From: Aspidiotus rigidus
Taxonomy: Eukaryota > Arthropoda > Insecta > Hemiptera > Diaspididae
DNA: 64,000 bases
NCBI GenBank assembly: GCA_035079385.1
Contig: JAVHKY010000034.1
Span: forward strand, 5,890,001-5,954,000
Direction of reading: 5' to 3'
Part shown: piece by piece, positions 24,330 to 35,248 of the stretch
How positions within the stretch are numbered: the first letter of the stretch is position 1
Layout of the letters: the number at the start of each line of letters is the position of its first letter
Translations under genes and position numbers: made by a program
Notes under the pieces: generated by a model
What the model saw: the letters and a program-made list of their open reading frames with translations, nothing else
What the model was told of the DNA's origin: nothing
Database searches by the model: none

Positions 24330-24580
24330 TATCTAAGCCGCCTAAGGACAAATCTGGGCGGGTTGAGGAAAGCCAGAAGAATAAGGATAATGCGATGAGC
24401 ACCGAACTGTCGATCCTCCTGCATATGATGCCCCAGTATTGGCCGACTCAATGAAGACAGCCTACGAAAGGAAAGAGATGGAAAGGTCCAACAAAGAGTT
24501 GCTCTGAGGTGTGTTAGTGCCTAACGCACTGTGACGACGGAGGCTCTTGGTGTGACATGAGCACGTTCACCACCCAAAAC
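24330..24580 (+). pseudogene. R1-clade non-LTR fragment, duplicate of 10440-10690
   Basis: Base-level match to the start of the remnant in copy 1 intron 1 (GACAAATCTGGG, CCAGAAGAA, CGAACTGTCGAT, AAAGAGATGGAAA). Its place beside the detached signal exon shows that this segment derives from a copy-1-like intron 1. Confidence 0.65.
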
Positions 24581-24651
24581 TCAACCTGATCGAACTTAGA
24601 TTAAATAATTTTATGATGATCATTGACAGTCTAATTGTACACAAAACTTAC

Positions 24652-24781
24652 CCAACGAGACCCTAGTTACTGTTACTTGTTCGAATCTGAGAATCTCCTC
24701 TCCACTGAAACAATATGCTTCGAAGAGTAAACTACAGACGACGGAAATGAAACAAAGAATCTGAGCGTGTACGATTTTCAT
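24652..24781 (-). CDS. Detached signal-peptide exon, probably of copy 2
   Basis: Reads MKIVHAQILCFISVVCSLLF then a polar stretch ending in VSLG, with donor GTAAGT at phase 1, exactly like exon 1 of copies 0, 1 and 3. No domain exon lies between it and copy 2's d1 exon at 17078. Its left side carries an R1-like fragment (24330-24580) that matches part of copy 1 intron 1, and its right side matches the copy 1 upstream region (11690-12540). It is either copy 2's first exon at long distance or the orphan start of a deleted copy. Confidence 0.7.
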
Positions 24782-26207
24782 TATTCAGGTCACAAGAAAA
24801 CGGATTCTCAAATTCTTCAGAATTTAAGATTTTTAAAAATTATGTCGACAAAAAATTTCGTTTACTAATCTGTTAATCACATCCGTGCGGAATACTTCAT
24901 GTATAGCGCAAATAAGAAGGAAAGGTGATGTCCATTTGTGTAATCAATAACATTATTTGTGTAATTCAAAGACAGATTTTTCAAATTCGCGTAAAAAAGC
25001 ATTGGTGGGATGTTTTTCATTTCGATTAAAATTGATTCATGGAAATGAATCCGTGATGAGAAATGTCCCTGAAATATGCAAGGGTAAAGTGGTAATCAAT
25101 CCTCACATTATGTAATTTTTGGACTACAATATTGTAGATATTATGTTGAAATAAGTTCTAGATCTACAAATGGTCGTATATCTTCAACTCAGGAGCTTCC
25201 TTAAGAACTTTCCGCTCATGTCTCATATCGTTTACAAGCTGCCTTGACCACCTACCCGCAACTCTACACAGAACTTAATCCGTTGACCAATCAATTGTTA
25301 ACCTGTCCACTTGTTCATAACCACCAAACGCTCAGCTTACCCTCACTTTTGGACAGAGCCATCCCATGATATTGCGAGTCTTGAGGCTAGAATTCAATAA
25401 GATGGACAACCCAGATTTTTTCAGATAAAATAAAAAGCCCCTTGTTGAGACATATGATTTCTCCTTGGAAAATTTGTATTATGATATGAAGAGTGTAATC
25501 TAAACTTCGATTTTCGAGCTTTTTCGGTAGTAAAAGCATCGATTACATTAAAACCTTTGTTTCTATGTTTTGGGGTGAAAAAAATTTGTACCATTTAAAT
25601 GCTCCAAAGCGACATCTAACTGCATGACCACCATGGGACATGCGGTTAGGTTGATCCCGAGAAATATGAAAGTTGTCTTCCGTGGAACAATTCTCAAAAA
25701 GTTTTTTTTTGAAGATACTTACCAGTGAATTAAGTAGAGCAATAAACGAGTGATTTAGGAAGTTTGAAGAGGGTTGCGAAGTACAAGATTGGTGTAAATA
25801 TTATCGTTACCGTATCTAATTAGTTGATTGGTCGAGGAGCGATACTCTATCTTTATTGAATATATTTTTTCTAGGTATGTCACGAAGAGTCTTTGGTGAA
25901 TACCTAAAAGGAATGGTGAGGTCAGACATTAAGCTTGAATAAACTTTTCTCTCCGTCTGCACAACCCACAGTAGCTCAACTTCAACATCGTAGACTGATT
26001 TTTTTTTTCTAAAGTTTACATAAATTTTTTATTCTCTGCTAATACTCTTACAATATCTAACAATAACGATATACACTTTAAAGCATGATAAAACATTTGA
26101 AGAATTTTAATGCAACAAATTATCCGAGTCTTTGGACAGTACCTAATTTCTATTTCGTCCATAGATTTGCCGAGGTCTTTAGCTATGCTTAATCTTATCA
26201 CGATTTT

Positions 26208-29200
26208 TCAGTTTAACAATTCAATCTCGAGAAAAATAACTTTAATTTTATGGGTATTTCCAGACTTCCAAAGACGAACGTACATTTCAGGCCATCTCGT
26301 GCACTTGTAAAGAACATCTTCGAATTTTTCATCGAGTTGATTTCCGGTACGAATCACTCGTAACTCGGGGACATCCATACTAGAAGAATTCGGACTCAAC
26401 ATCAATTGAAACGGCAATAGGGCTTTTTCAGCCAGAGCAAACCGGAAATTCGAACGCATTTTAGATTGGAGAACGTATTTCTGAGCGATGTGACAAATAC
26501 GCCAACGAGTCTCATCGTCCAAATCAGTGAATAAATGATTTTGCAGCTTCACCTCGTCTTGTAGCGTTATTTGCTCTGTTCAGAAAGCAGATACATTAGA
26601 TGAATATTATTGGTTGATGATAAAGTTTTAGGAATTAGGGATTCTTCAAACATAATTAGATATTAATATTCAGTGTTGGATATTTCCATGTAACCAAAAT
26701 GAATTATAACGTTCCAAATCAAGGATTTGTTAATAGTGATCATTGGTCAGACTAAAAAAGCTCGAGAGTGGGTAAAACGGACAACCATTTGGTTTGTAAC
26801 TTACTGCGAGCTGACGGCTTCTCTACTGACTGTATGCGTAGTAAACAAAAACTGGCGGCTTGCGACTCCGTGTGATCGTATCTTTCAAAATTGACACCGA
26901 GCCACTAGCCGCGACCTAAAAATAAAGTCAATAGAGAAGCCGTGAGCTCGGGGTAAGGTACAAACAAAATGGTCGTCTCGAGCATTCCCAGTCAAACGAG
27001 AAGTATACAACCATATGTAATCACAAAGTTGAACTTGGTAATTCGTTAGAGGTAGCTATTAAAATTGGAAACTTAAGTTCTTTTGAAAGTTTTGAACAGA
27101 GAAGAAAGAAAATCTAAACGGTAGCTCCTCACGATTCACTCACAGGTATCGGGATCTCATGAAAATCTCTCTTGTTTTTTCGCTGAGCTTACTTTTAGCT
27201 TTCAAATAAACTGATCGGACAACTTGTATTCCGGATACAGAGAAATTAGGCTCGAGTTGAGTGAATGTAAGTTTGATTTTGTTCTCGTCCACCAAGCGTA
27301 GATACAGAAGTGGCAATACAGGGCATAATATAGCGACATCATGTTCTGCTTTCTGTTTTCCAGAATACTGATGAGAATACTGAAACGCGTACATTTGAGC
27401 TTCGGTTACGTTTTCATCCCTGTCCAAAGTTGTTAAGCCGTTCCATTGCCGGGCCAAGGTACATAATTTGACCCGATCATCCGCATTCAATTGCGTTAAA
27501 TTGTCAGAAACGATCGCAGATTGCTCTTCTTTGGACACTGATAACAATAAAATAAATAGGTAGGTATAGAACTAAAAACTCTGAGATGATACGGTATCAA
27601 AAAGTATTTTTTCAGAAATAATTAAGAAAATATGGACGGTGTCGAGCAAGATGAAAAGAGAGAAAGAGACGGCTGAGATACCATAAATATTGTGGATAGA
27701 ACATACAAAATGTATGGCAAGCCGCACATAGGCGATAGGAGACACCTACAAGAAAGCAGATTTGAAGATAAATCATGGAGAGTCGGAAACACTAGAGAAA
27801 TTCATTTGCAAAGTCTTTCTATGATATCAAATCTGTAATTCTTTCATTATAGTCCCATTAATCAGTCGGGTCGCTTCAACGAAAAATCAAACTACTAATA
27901 AACTCTTCAAAATTAAACCCTCTCTCGATCCCTGGTCTACCTCTGTCAGAACCACCAGGCGGAAGGAAGTTGTTCTTTCCCGTTTGAGAATTGGCCGTGC
28001 CAGATTAACCCATTTCTTCCTCATCGACTCTAATCTCCTATCACCCCCATCATGCACTCATTGTAAAGAGGAACCTCTACTAGTAGAACATTTCTTCACC
28101 TGTCCAAATCTAGCCCTTCTTCGGTCTTCCCTAAATGTCTCATCCTCCCACATAGAAGCACTAAAAAATAACTCAGATATGATATCCCTCTCCTTCCAAT
28201 ACATCCGAAACACCTACTTTTTTTAGTCATACAAAAAAAAAAAAAAAAAAAAAAAAGGGGAAAAGGGGAAAAGGGGAAAAGGGGGAAAAAATCTGATACA
28301 ATAGCCAAAATTTTCCTTTTAATTAGGCACCTATATTGAATTATGATTAGCCCGTTTTTACTTTATTTTAAATTGAAACATAAGTAATTAAATCTACAAT
28401 CTTGTACAATTCGAGCGAATAGTCCTTTGAGCAGCTAAAAGTTCGTTAAATGAAAAAAAAAAAAAAAAATGAAACTAATAAAAATCATGACTAACCTTGA
28501 GAGACTGCTTTTGGTTCAAACTCATCTTTCTCGAAACTGTACCCATCAATTTCACTCTTGAATAGAACTAGTTTTATTCTGTTGGATTTCTCAGGACATA
28601 AGTATAACTTGGGCGAGGTTGGACATGAAATCGCAATATTTGTTTCTGTTTTGCCGGCATATTCAAATTCATATGGTTGCGCTTTTCCAACATCTCCATC
28701 AACGAAATGGAAGTTGTTTTCGGTGTGTTTGAGTGCAATTGCGCAGAGACTTTTTCGATTATCAGATTCTATTTTAGCAAATGTGGTATTGCTAAATCTT
28801 TCGTACAAATCATCTCCTTCGGAAATCAAATCACAGGTGAATAAGATACCTAATATTATTGCTTTAATTTGAATCTAAATTTTTTATTTCAGGTCCCGAG
28901 AAAAAATTGCATAAATTCTTCAATCAATTTCGTCTATATTTTTTGAATCTTCAACAAAGATGATTGTCTCAAAACTTGATTCGTTTGGCCAGAAAACGAT
29001 CGTGGAGCTCATTTGTGGCAGGTTCCAACATATGTAGGAAGACATAAAGCGTCAAGTGGGTGAGTCCCTGTTCCACACTATATTATAATCTCAAATCAGA
29101 ATCTAATTTCCCAGCCGTTTCCTCCTCCAGGATATTCATTTTTCAGAAATATCAGCTGATTGAAATTACAATAACCACTTACTCAATCTTAAACTTCAAG

Positions 29201-32200
29201 CGAAAGCTCGAGCTTACTTCCCTCCCCCGCAACCTCCCTATAATTCCGCACAACTCGGTTCTCCTATCTACATAAACCTAAAAAAAGAGGCTCTCGGATC
29301 ACTCAACCCATGTTTAACTCCATTCTTTACCTTCTCTTCCTCTTCAACTCCATCCTACTCCAAGGCTCGCACCCTGCTGCCTGGAAACTAGTCATCGTCC
29401 TCCCAATTCTGAGCCCTTCTAAAGATCCTTCTTTTCTCTCATCTTTCCCCCTCCGTTCGACGTCAACTCTTTCAAAAAATCTTCCTTCTTCAAACCTTAT
29501 TGTTTGATTTACCGCTCTCTCGTGCTTGGCGACACTACATTCCCTCTAAATGATGTAAAATAAGCCTCCGTGGCAATTCACCCTCCTCCTCCAATATTTT
29601 CTTCATGACAGATTCGTATCACCCCGAATTCATCACCGCTACTCTTCTCTTCTGTTCATCCTGAATAGCGTCCTGAGGGAGAGATTTGGTGTGTTCCTGT
29701 CGTCCAAATTGCCATAAACGATCCAAGAACCTATATATTTTCCCCCTCTAAACTTCTTTCACTGTCTTCTTCGCTTCTACAAATCCCAAACGAGCCGCAC
29801 ATCTTCTTCAACTCACCCTTATGAGCATCGGAGCGTAGATTTCATTTTTCCAGAAAAAAAAAAGGAAAGATCTACTTCCCCATTTCTTTCTTTAGAACTT
29901 CCAGATCATCCTTCAATCCCTCACTAATTCGATTCCAAATACAACTCCTGGATTCTCCAAATCAAACTTCTTGAATATCTATCTACCCCACCCTCCCACT
30001 GGTGGCAGTCGCTAGCTCCTTTCTGAACCATACAACTCTCTAATCCTATCTCAACTGGACTAACGGTTCCCGATCTACCGACAGGTTGAAAAATCTTCCT
30101 TAATTCACTGGAATATGTTTGGCCGTTGGCGTCCTGCGAACCTTCCTGTACTCAGTTGATACGCCGAGGCTGGTATTCCATCTCTAAAATTCCGCTCATT
30201 TGCAATGACCACGAACTTTCTTGCGAATACGTTCGATTTCCCCAACTCCCGATCTTTTTCCCCTCTCAAAACTCACTACTTCTTTCATTATGGTCCCATT
30301 TAGACTACTATTTCAGTTCTAAGCTTCTTTTCCGTATCTACCAACTTATACAACTCTGCCTGGGCATCCCGACGCCTCACACTCTCCTTGAACTGGTTAA
30401 CTTACCAAAATCGTCCAATATAATCTACATTACTGCTAATTATTTTCCCTCTCACAACCTGTGTTTCAAAACTTGCTACGCCTTCTGTATGGATGGAGAG
30501 GTCTTGTAACTCGGTCTCCATATATTCTACTATCTATTCTCTCTCATGTATTCCTCTGAATTTTTCCTCCTTTCCGACTCTTCTTCCTTTCTCAAAGCTA
30601 TGCAAAACCCCTGCTCTTCCAACCCTATTGTTCAGCTCTTTCTCATCCTCCTTCACACGTTATCATCTTCTCCATCTTCAATTGTCTTTCTCTCGCCAAA
30701 ACATGACGCAGTGGACCTAGCAGCCGAAAAAGCCTTGCTCTCCTCCTCAATCACTTATTCCACCCTTCTCCGGCTCATGACTTAAAATCGTTTTATTGTT
30801 CTCTAATTGTGGCATCATGGTACAACTTTTGGTCCTCTCAACTCCACAATAAACCAATGGTCCCCTTCAATCCTCTCCTAACACCATGAAAAAATAGTCT
30901 GGACACCACTAAGAATTGGGCATATCTGCCTCACCACTGTCAAGCTGAGGAATTATGTGTCTCCCATTTTCCGAGAAGGAGGAGATCGACCTTGTCCAAT
31001 GATTCTAATAAAAGATATTACTTATTTCAAAATATCAAATTATAAAGACTCGGTGGAAACAGTTTGGGCCATCTTTTCCAGAAGACAAAGTGAAGACAAT
31101 TGTTAGTAGTGATCATCACCAGGTGCGTAAATTTTCTCATAATCTGATCTAGTAAAACTTACTGAGTGTTACAGACTGGACTGAAATCATATTTGAGGCG
31201 TCAAATTCATAATGTTCATATGGAAACCGAATAATTCTAATTTGGATGTCACTCCCGTACATTTGACGATGGATATAAAAATTTGGTACGCCTTTACAAA
31301 GCATCCCGTAGTAATGGCTGTCGTCCTTTGTCAAACGTACATTTTTCTCCCAGTAAGGAACGTAACTGAAATCTACCCAAGGTAGCTTAGCTCTCACTGC
31401 CGCGTAAAAACACAACTTTTGACGATCTTCCGGTTCATAGAACACAAGAGTGTCTTGAGGCTCGCCATCTGAAATACAGAAACATAACACCGATGTATAA
31501 AGTAGGCACTGCACTGTACCTTGGAACAGACTTCAAGACTTTGTCACTCAGACGGTATTGAGAGTGAATTCAACTGCATACGTTCATCTAGTGACGCGAT
31601 ATGATATGGCTAAAAATCTTGCTTGGTGATTTTTGAATCAGTCAATATGGCTTTCAATAATCACCTGATGGTCCTCGAAAAACCATTCAAATTCTACACA
31701 ATGAAACATTTTCCTATTCCTCAAGATAAGTTTTTTAACATGGAAGAGTAAACAATTGTCATCCTGGAGATTGTCCATTGATGGGTACTACTAGATGTGT
31801 CGACATCGTGAATTACTGGTTTAAGATGTGCAGTTATCATAGAAGAAATAAGCTTGGACAAACTCACACATATTTTCTTCGGATGGGTCTGGTGGTGGCA
31901 AAGATATTAAGAGTCCGTTCCAAAATACGGGCCAAGTTGGTGATCATGAAACCTGCTGATTAATTTAATGTCGAAAAGAGAACTAAATATTTTCCATCCA
32001 GCCAGGTGCATAAATCATTTCCATCACCCACCCAAAATCACGATAAAATTGTATGAGATAAACAGCTTGTCTTATCTTAAGAACTTACTCAACGACACAC
32101 CATCTACTGTTACTTCTTCAAATTTGAGGATATCTTCATTGGTACAATACGTTCTTAGGAATAAATTACAGACAATAAAGGTGCAGCAAAGAATCTGTAC

Positions 32201-32218
32201 AATATGCGAGTTCTTCAT
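26208..32218 (-). CDS. Copy 3: secreted protein of four bi-cysteine domains
   Basis: Exons: 32089-32218 (signal peptide, MKNSHIVQILCCTFIVCNLF), 31163-31468 (d1), 28496-28816 (d2), 27193-27537 (d3), 26208-26575 (d4 and stop). All phase 1, GT-AG; 490 codons, 489 aa. Motifs: DRQKLCFYAA/CKGVPNFY, NRKSLCAIA/CPTSPKLY, DRVKLCTLA/CPVLPLLY, TRWRICHIA/CTRWPEMY. d3 has a four-residue insertion (tandem YSHQYS) compared with copies 1 and 2. The d1-d2 intron (28817-31162) carries a ruined non-LTR element and the d2-d3 intron (27538-28495) a truncated one with its poly-A tail, both on the opposite strand. Function not recognised. Confidence 0.85.
26750..26993. mobile_element. Foldback/MITE-like element in copy 3 intron
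   Basis: About 80-bp imperfect inverted repeats: the left inner part CGAGCTGACGGCTTCTCTAC matches the reverse complement of GTAGAGAAGCCGTGAGCTCG-like sequence on the right (differing at a few sites). Ends GACT...AGTC. About 244 bp, no ORF. Target duplication not clear. Confidence 0.6.
27850..28256 (+). mobile_element. 5'-truncated I/jockey-type non-LTR element with poly-A tail
   Basis: An open plus-strand frame to the TAG at 28224-28226 reads REVVLSRLRIG-like sequence (KEVVLSRLRIGRARLTHFFL) and then CTHCKEEPLLVEHFFTCP, the C-terminal Cys/His module (C-x2-C-x7-H-x4-C) of I/jockey-type ORF2. Seven bases later a 24-nt poly-A begins (28233-28256). An open frame and intact tail suggest a fairly young truncated insertion, in the d2-d3 intron of copy 3, opposite to the gene. 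Confidence 0.8.
28257..28285 (+). repeat. GGGGAAAA repeat, potential G-quadruplex
   Basis: Four G-tracts of 4-5 G at 28257, 28265, 28273 and 28281 separated by AAAA, directly after the poly-A tail of the non-LTR element. Confidence 0.85.
29050..31010 (+). pseudogene. Ancient I/jockey-type non-LTR element in copy 3 intron
   Basis: Decayed plus-strand frames in the right order: HPAAWKLVIVLPILSPSKDP at 29360 (RT entry, PxxWKxAxVxPIxKPxKDP); LLSDSSSFLKAM and PIVQ...KHDAVDLAAEKAL at 30560-30740 (RNase H, SDSxSAL and GNExADxAAKxAL); then LRIGHICLTT near 30910 (ORF2 C-terminal motif). Many stops and shifts. It fills most of the d1-d2 intron of copy 3. Confidence 0.65.
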
Positions 32219-32580
32219 TTTGGAAAGGTCGCTAGAGATCAAAATCTTCGGAATCATTTGCGCTAAATATTTCGATTACTACGTATAATGTTTGATGTTA
32301 CTTTACATACCCGCTTATGACAACCATCCAAAATACTAGTAATACACAACAAAAACGAGAAGAAATATTTATTTTCATCTGTGTAATCATACTAGTGTAA
32401 TTCAAAGATCTGGTAAAATAGAATTGGTTAGATGTGATCAAAATTTACCCATAAATATGCGCGAAGTAAAATTTTCCTGAGAAAGATAAGAAGAAAGTGG
32501 CAATCTATCTTTGTACTTGAAGTTCTTGCTGTACCATTGGGGATGCAAAAATAATAATAATAACAATATACTGGCTATGA

Positions 32581-33231
32581 TTGCCTGGTTACCTGCTAAG
32601 GATAATCTGCAGTTTCCTAAACTGCAAAGACGTCGAGGCAGACATGTTTGCCGGCCCGGTGAAGAAAAGTGTAACATGTAGTGTTCCCCAGACCTCTGTT
32701 GTGAGGCCCACATTGTGGAACATCGCATTCAACGGCTTTTTTAAGATCAAGCTACCACCAGGGGTACAGCTTACATGCTATGGTGACGATACCCCAGTGG
32801 TTGGCTCTACCGACACTGTTGTGGAGGTGGAGTCCAAGGTGAACCAGGCGCTAGAGGCTGTGACCCGTTGGATCGAGTCGGCCGGATTAAGCTTGGCAGT
32901 AGGAAAGACGGCGGCCAATATATTCACGACCCGTCAAAAGTTCAATCCACCCACCTTTCGCCTACAAGGTGTGGTTATTGAAACTAAGAAAGTACGAAAG
33001 TACCTGTGGCTCTGGTTCGACAGTATGCTTAGCTTCCGTCATCACATTAAGACGGTGGCGGAGAAAGCTTCCAGGGTGGTTACATGTTTGCCCCATCTAA
33101 TGTCGAACCAAAGAGGACCTGGAGAAGCTAAAAGAACATTGCACATGAGCGTCGCAATGTCAGTCCTCCTTTATGAAGCCGCAGTTTGGGCCGGCTCCAT
33201 CAAGATCGCATATAGAAGAAGAGAAACATGA
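32581..33231 (+). pseudogene. R1-clade reverse transcriptase fragment
   Basis: An open frame of 216 residues with CSVPQTSVVRPTLWNIAFNG (consensus VPQGSVxGPTLWN) and LTCYGDDTPVV where the catalytic YADD reads YGDD, then KVRKYLWLWFDSMLSFRHHI and VLLYEAAVWAG (R1-type LYGAxxWA). 5'- and 3'-truncated. The Gly losses in the PQG and GPT motifs argue against activity despite the open frame. It may extend to about 33485, where an 85-residue plus frame of unknown nature follows. Confidence 0.75.
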
Positions 33232-33489
33232 AGCTTTCTGACCTGACTATGAATAAACAACAACAAATATCGTCTATCATCATTGCGGACCTCGCTGCTC
33301 GTATACGCTGGGATGCAAGATTCAACCTTCCTCACCTCAAGAAATTGATTACCGAATTACTATCCTTTGTCCGTGGTGAAGGAGTAGGGGTCAGTTTCGG
33401 CTTGGGCCAACGAATTAGAGCTCTAGCTTCTTTACGGGACTGTCTGGATTTTATAAAATCAGCTTGGAATTTGGAGATTCTGTAGATTC

Positions 33490-35130
33490 GGAACATTTTT
33501 TAAACGAGAAAGAATGACTTCTCGTCTAGTGTTTTTAAAGGATGTTGACCAGCGGACGGGAATTTTTAATACGATGGAGTTTGTTGTTGGATTTATCTTT
33601 CCACTGTGTGTTCCATGAATGGGTGCGATGACCGGAAGGTAGTGATTTTTGTAGTCTACGGATGGAACGGGGGAATTATCAGTTATTTAGGCGGAGGAGG
33701 TAGCTTGTTTGGCGGCTTGATCAACAGCGCCATGTTCGGAGATGTCGACGCGCCCGGGGATCCTTATGAAAATTGTTGGGGTGTTAATTGAGTCTGGGGT
33801 GAGAAGTATGAGGAGAATGCGTTGTGTGTTTGGGTTAGAATTGTATGGGTCTGTAAGGGAGTGTAGTGAAGAGAGAAAGAGAGTAAGAGAGAGGTAAGTA
33901 ATAATATGATCATAAGTTCGGCTGTAAATATGGAAGCTATGTTGCCGATGCTTTGTGAAACTTTTTTCTCATCGATTGAGTACGCATAAGATGCTTTGTT
34001 GGATGTTCTAGAGTCTAGACTCATCGGAGAGACATAGCGTGTAGTGCAGATATTCTTAAAGTAAAATCCTGATGTGTTGCGTATAAACAATTTTGTCGGA
34101 TTTTGGGATTTTGTGAGATCGAGACGTATTTTAGGTTAAGGGAGAGTCCAAGGGGGAAAGGTCGAATGTATGGGCTGTAAAGGATTTGCTATGAGTGGTT
34201 TATTGAGAAGGTGATCGATTTGGAGGTGAATATGTTTGGAGAGGGCTTGGTTGTTGTGAAGAGAAAGATTTGTTTGAAAATTGGAAGACAGAGGACAAAA
34301 GGTCGGGGTTAGGGTGAGTCTACGAAAGTGAAAGAGAGGTTCTGAGGTCTGTCCCTATAGGCTATAAGTTTGGGATTAGTATGATAAGCTGCCAGAGTAA
34401 TCCTGGAAGAGAAGGTTCGGATGAGGTCGAGTAAGGCGAGGACAGTTTTGTTAGCTTAGTTATACATTGGGGAATCGTAATATAATTTCGAATGGATGAG
34501 GCTTTTGTATAGTTGGAGGAGTGATTTTCTATTACAGCTTTCTGAGGGGTAGGATATGAATTTTAGACTGTTTAAAGCGCATGTACATTTGGGTTTGAGG
34601 GATTTGCCGTAGTTACGTGATGGAGTTTCGAATTTTTGTAAAATTAATGGAGGGGTGCATCGATAGGGTTTCTCTTTTTGAAAATAACTCAATGAGGTTT
34701 TGAAAATCCGTTTTTTGATGTCTACACAATGATTGAGTTGAGGGTTTTCTGGAGGAGTCGGTGGGTTCTCGGAGAGTTAGTCGAGCAGAAAGAGGTATTA
34801 TATCCGCCAGCAAAAAGACAGTGGGTGAGGGGAGGGTTGGCATGAGCGGTGATATCATCTATGGTTATTAGGAAAGGTAAAACACTAAAAACTTCGCCTT
34901 GAGGGACTTCTTTCTCAACCGAGAGAGGGGAGGAGGTTATGATATGGATTCTCACAAAAAGGATTCTGTCGTTAAGAAAAGTTTTCAGCACATTTGGGAA
35001 GTGGACTCGAAGACCAATTTTTTTGGAGTTTAATAGGGATAAGATGTCTTCAGTCCTGGGGAAAGATGTTCGACCGTGTTTCGTTACATCATTTATTTGA
35101 AAACTGCAGTTAACCCTGAACACAAGGACG
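33490..35130 (-). pseudogene. I/jockey-type non-LTR element, minus strand, decayed
   Basis: Minus-strand frames in order: 34722-35123 with FLNDRILFVRI and VPQGEVFSVLPFLITIDDI followed by LFAGGYNTSF (FADD changed to FAGG); 34456-34692 with LLQLYKSLIHSKLYY (thumb); 33764-34090 with NIASIFTAELMI (RNase H); about 33700-33760 with GRVDISEHGAVDQAAKQA (RNase H end). Short indels and stops separate them. It occupies the gap between copy 4's stop and copy 3's start. Confidence 0.7.
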
Positions 35131-35248
35131 TCCTTAGAATTAATACGTATTGTTTGAGAATATAGACTGAAATAGAATATTTTATAATGATTGTTATTAA
35201 AAAAAAATATTCGACGGCTGCCTTCATCGAAGAAGTATAAAATACCTT

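Noticed and set aside
33228..33485. 85-codon plus-strand ORF after the R1-like fragment
   Set aside because: No recognisable motif and it overlaps the boundary of two decayed elements; not supportable as a gene.
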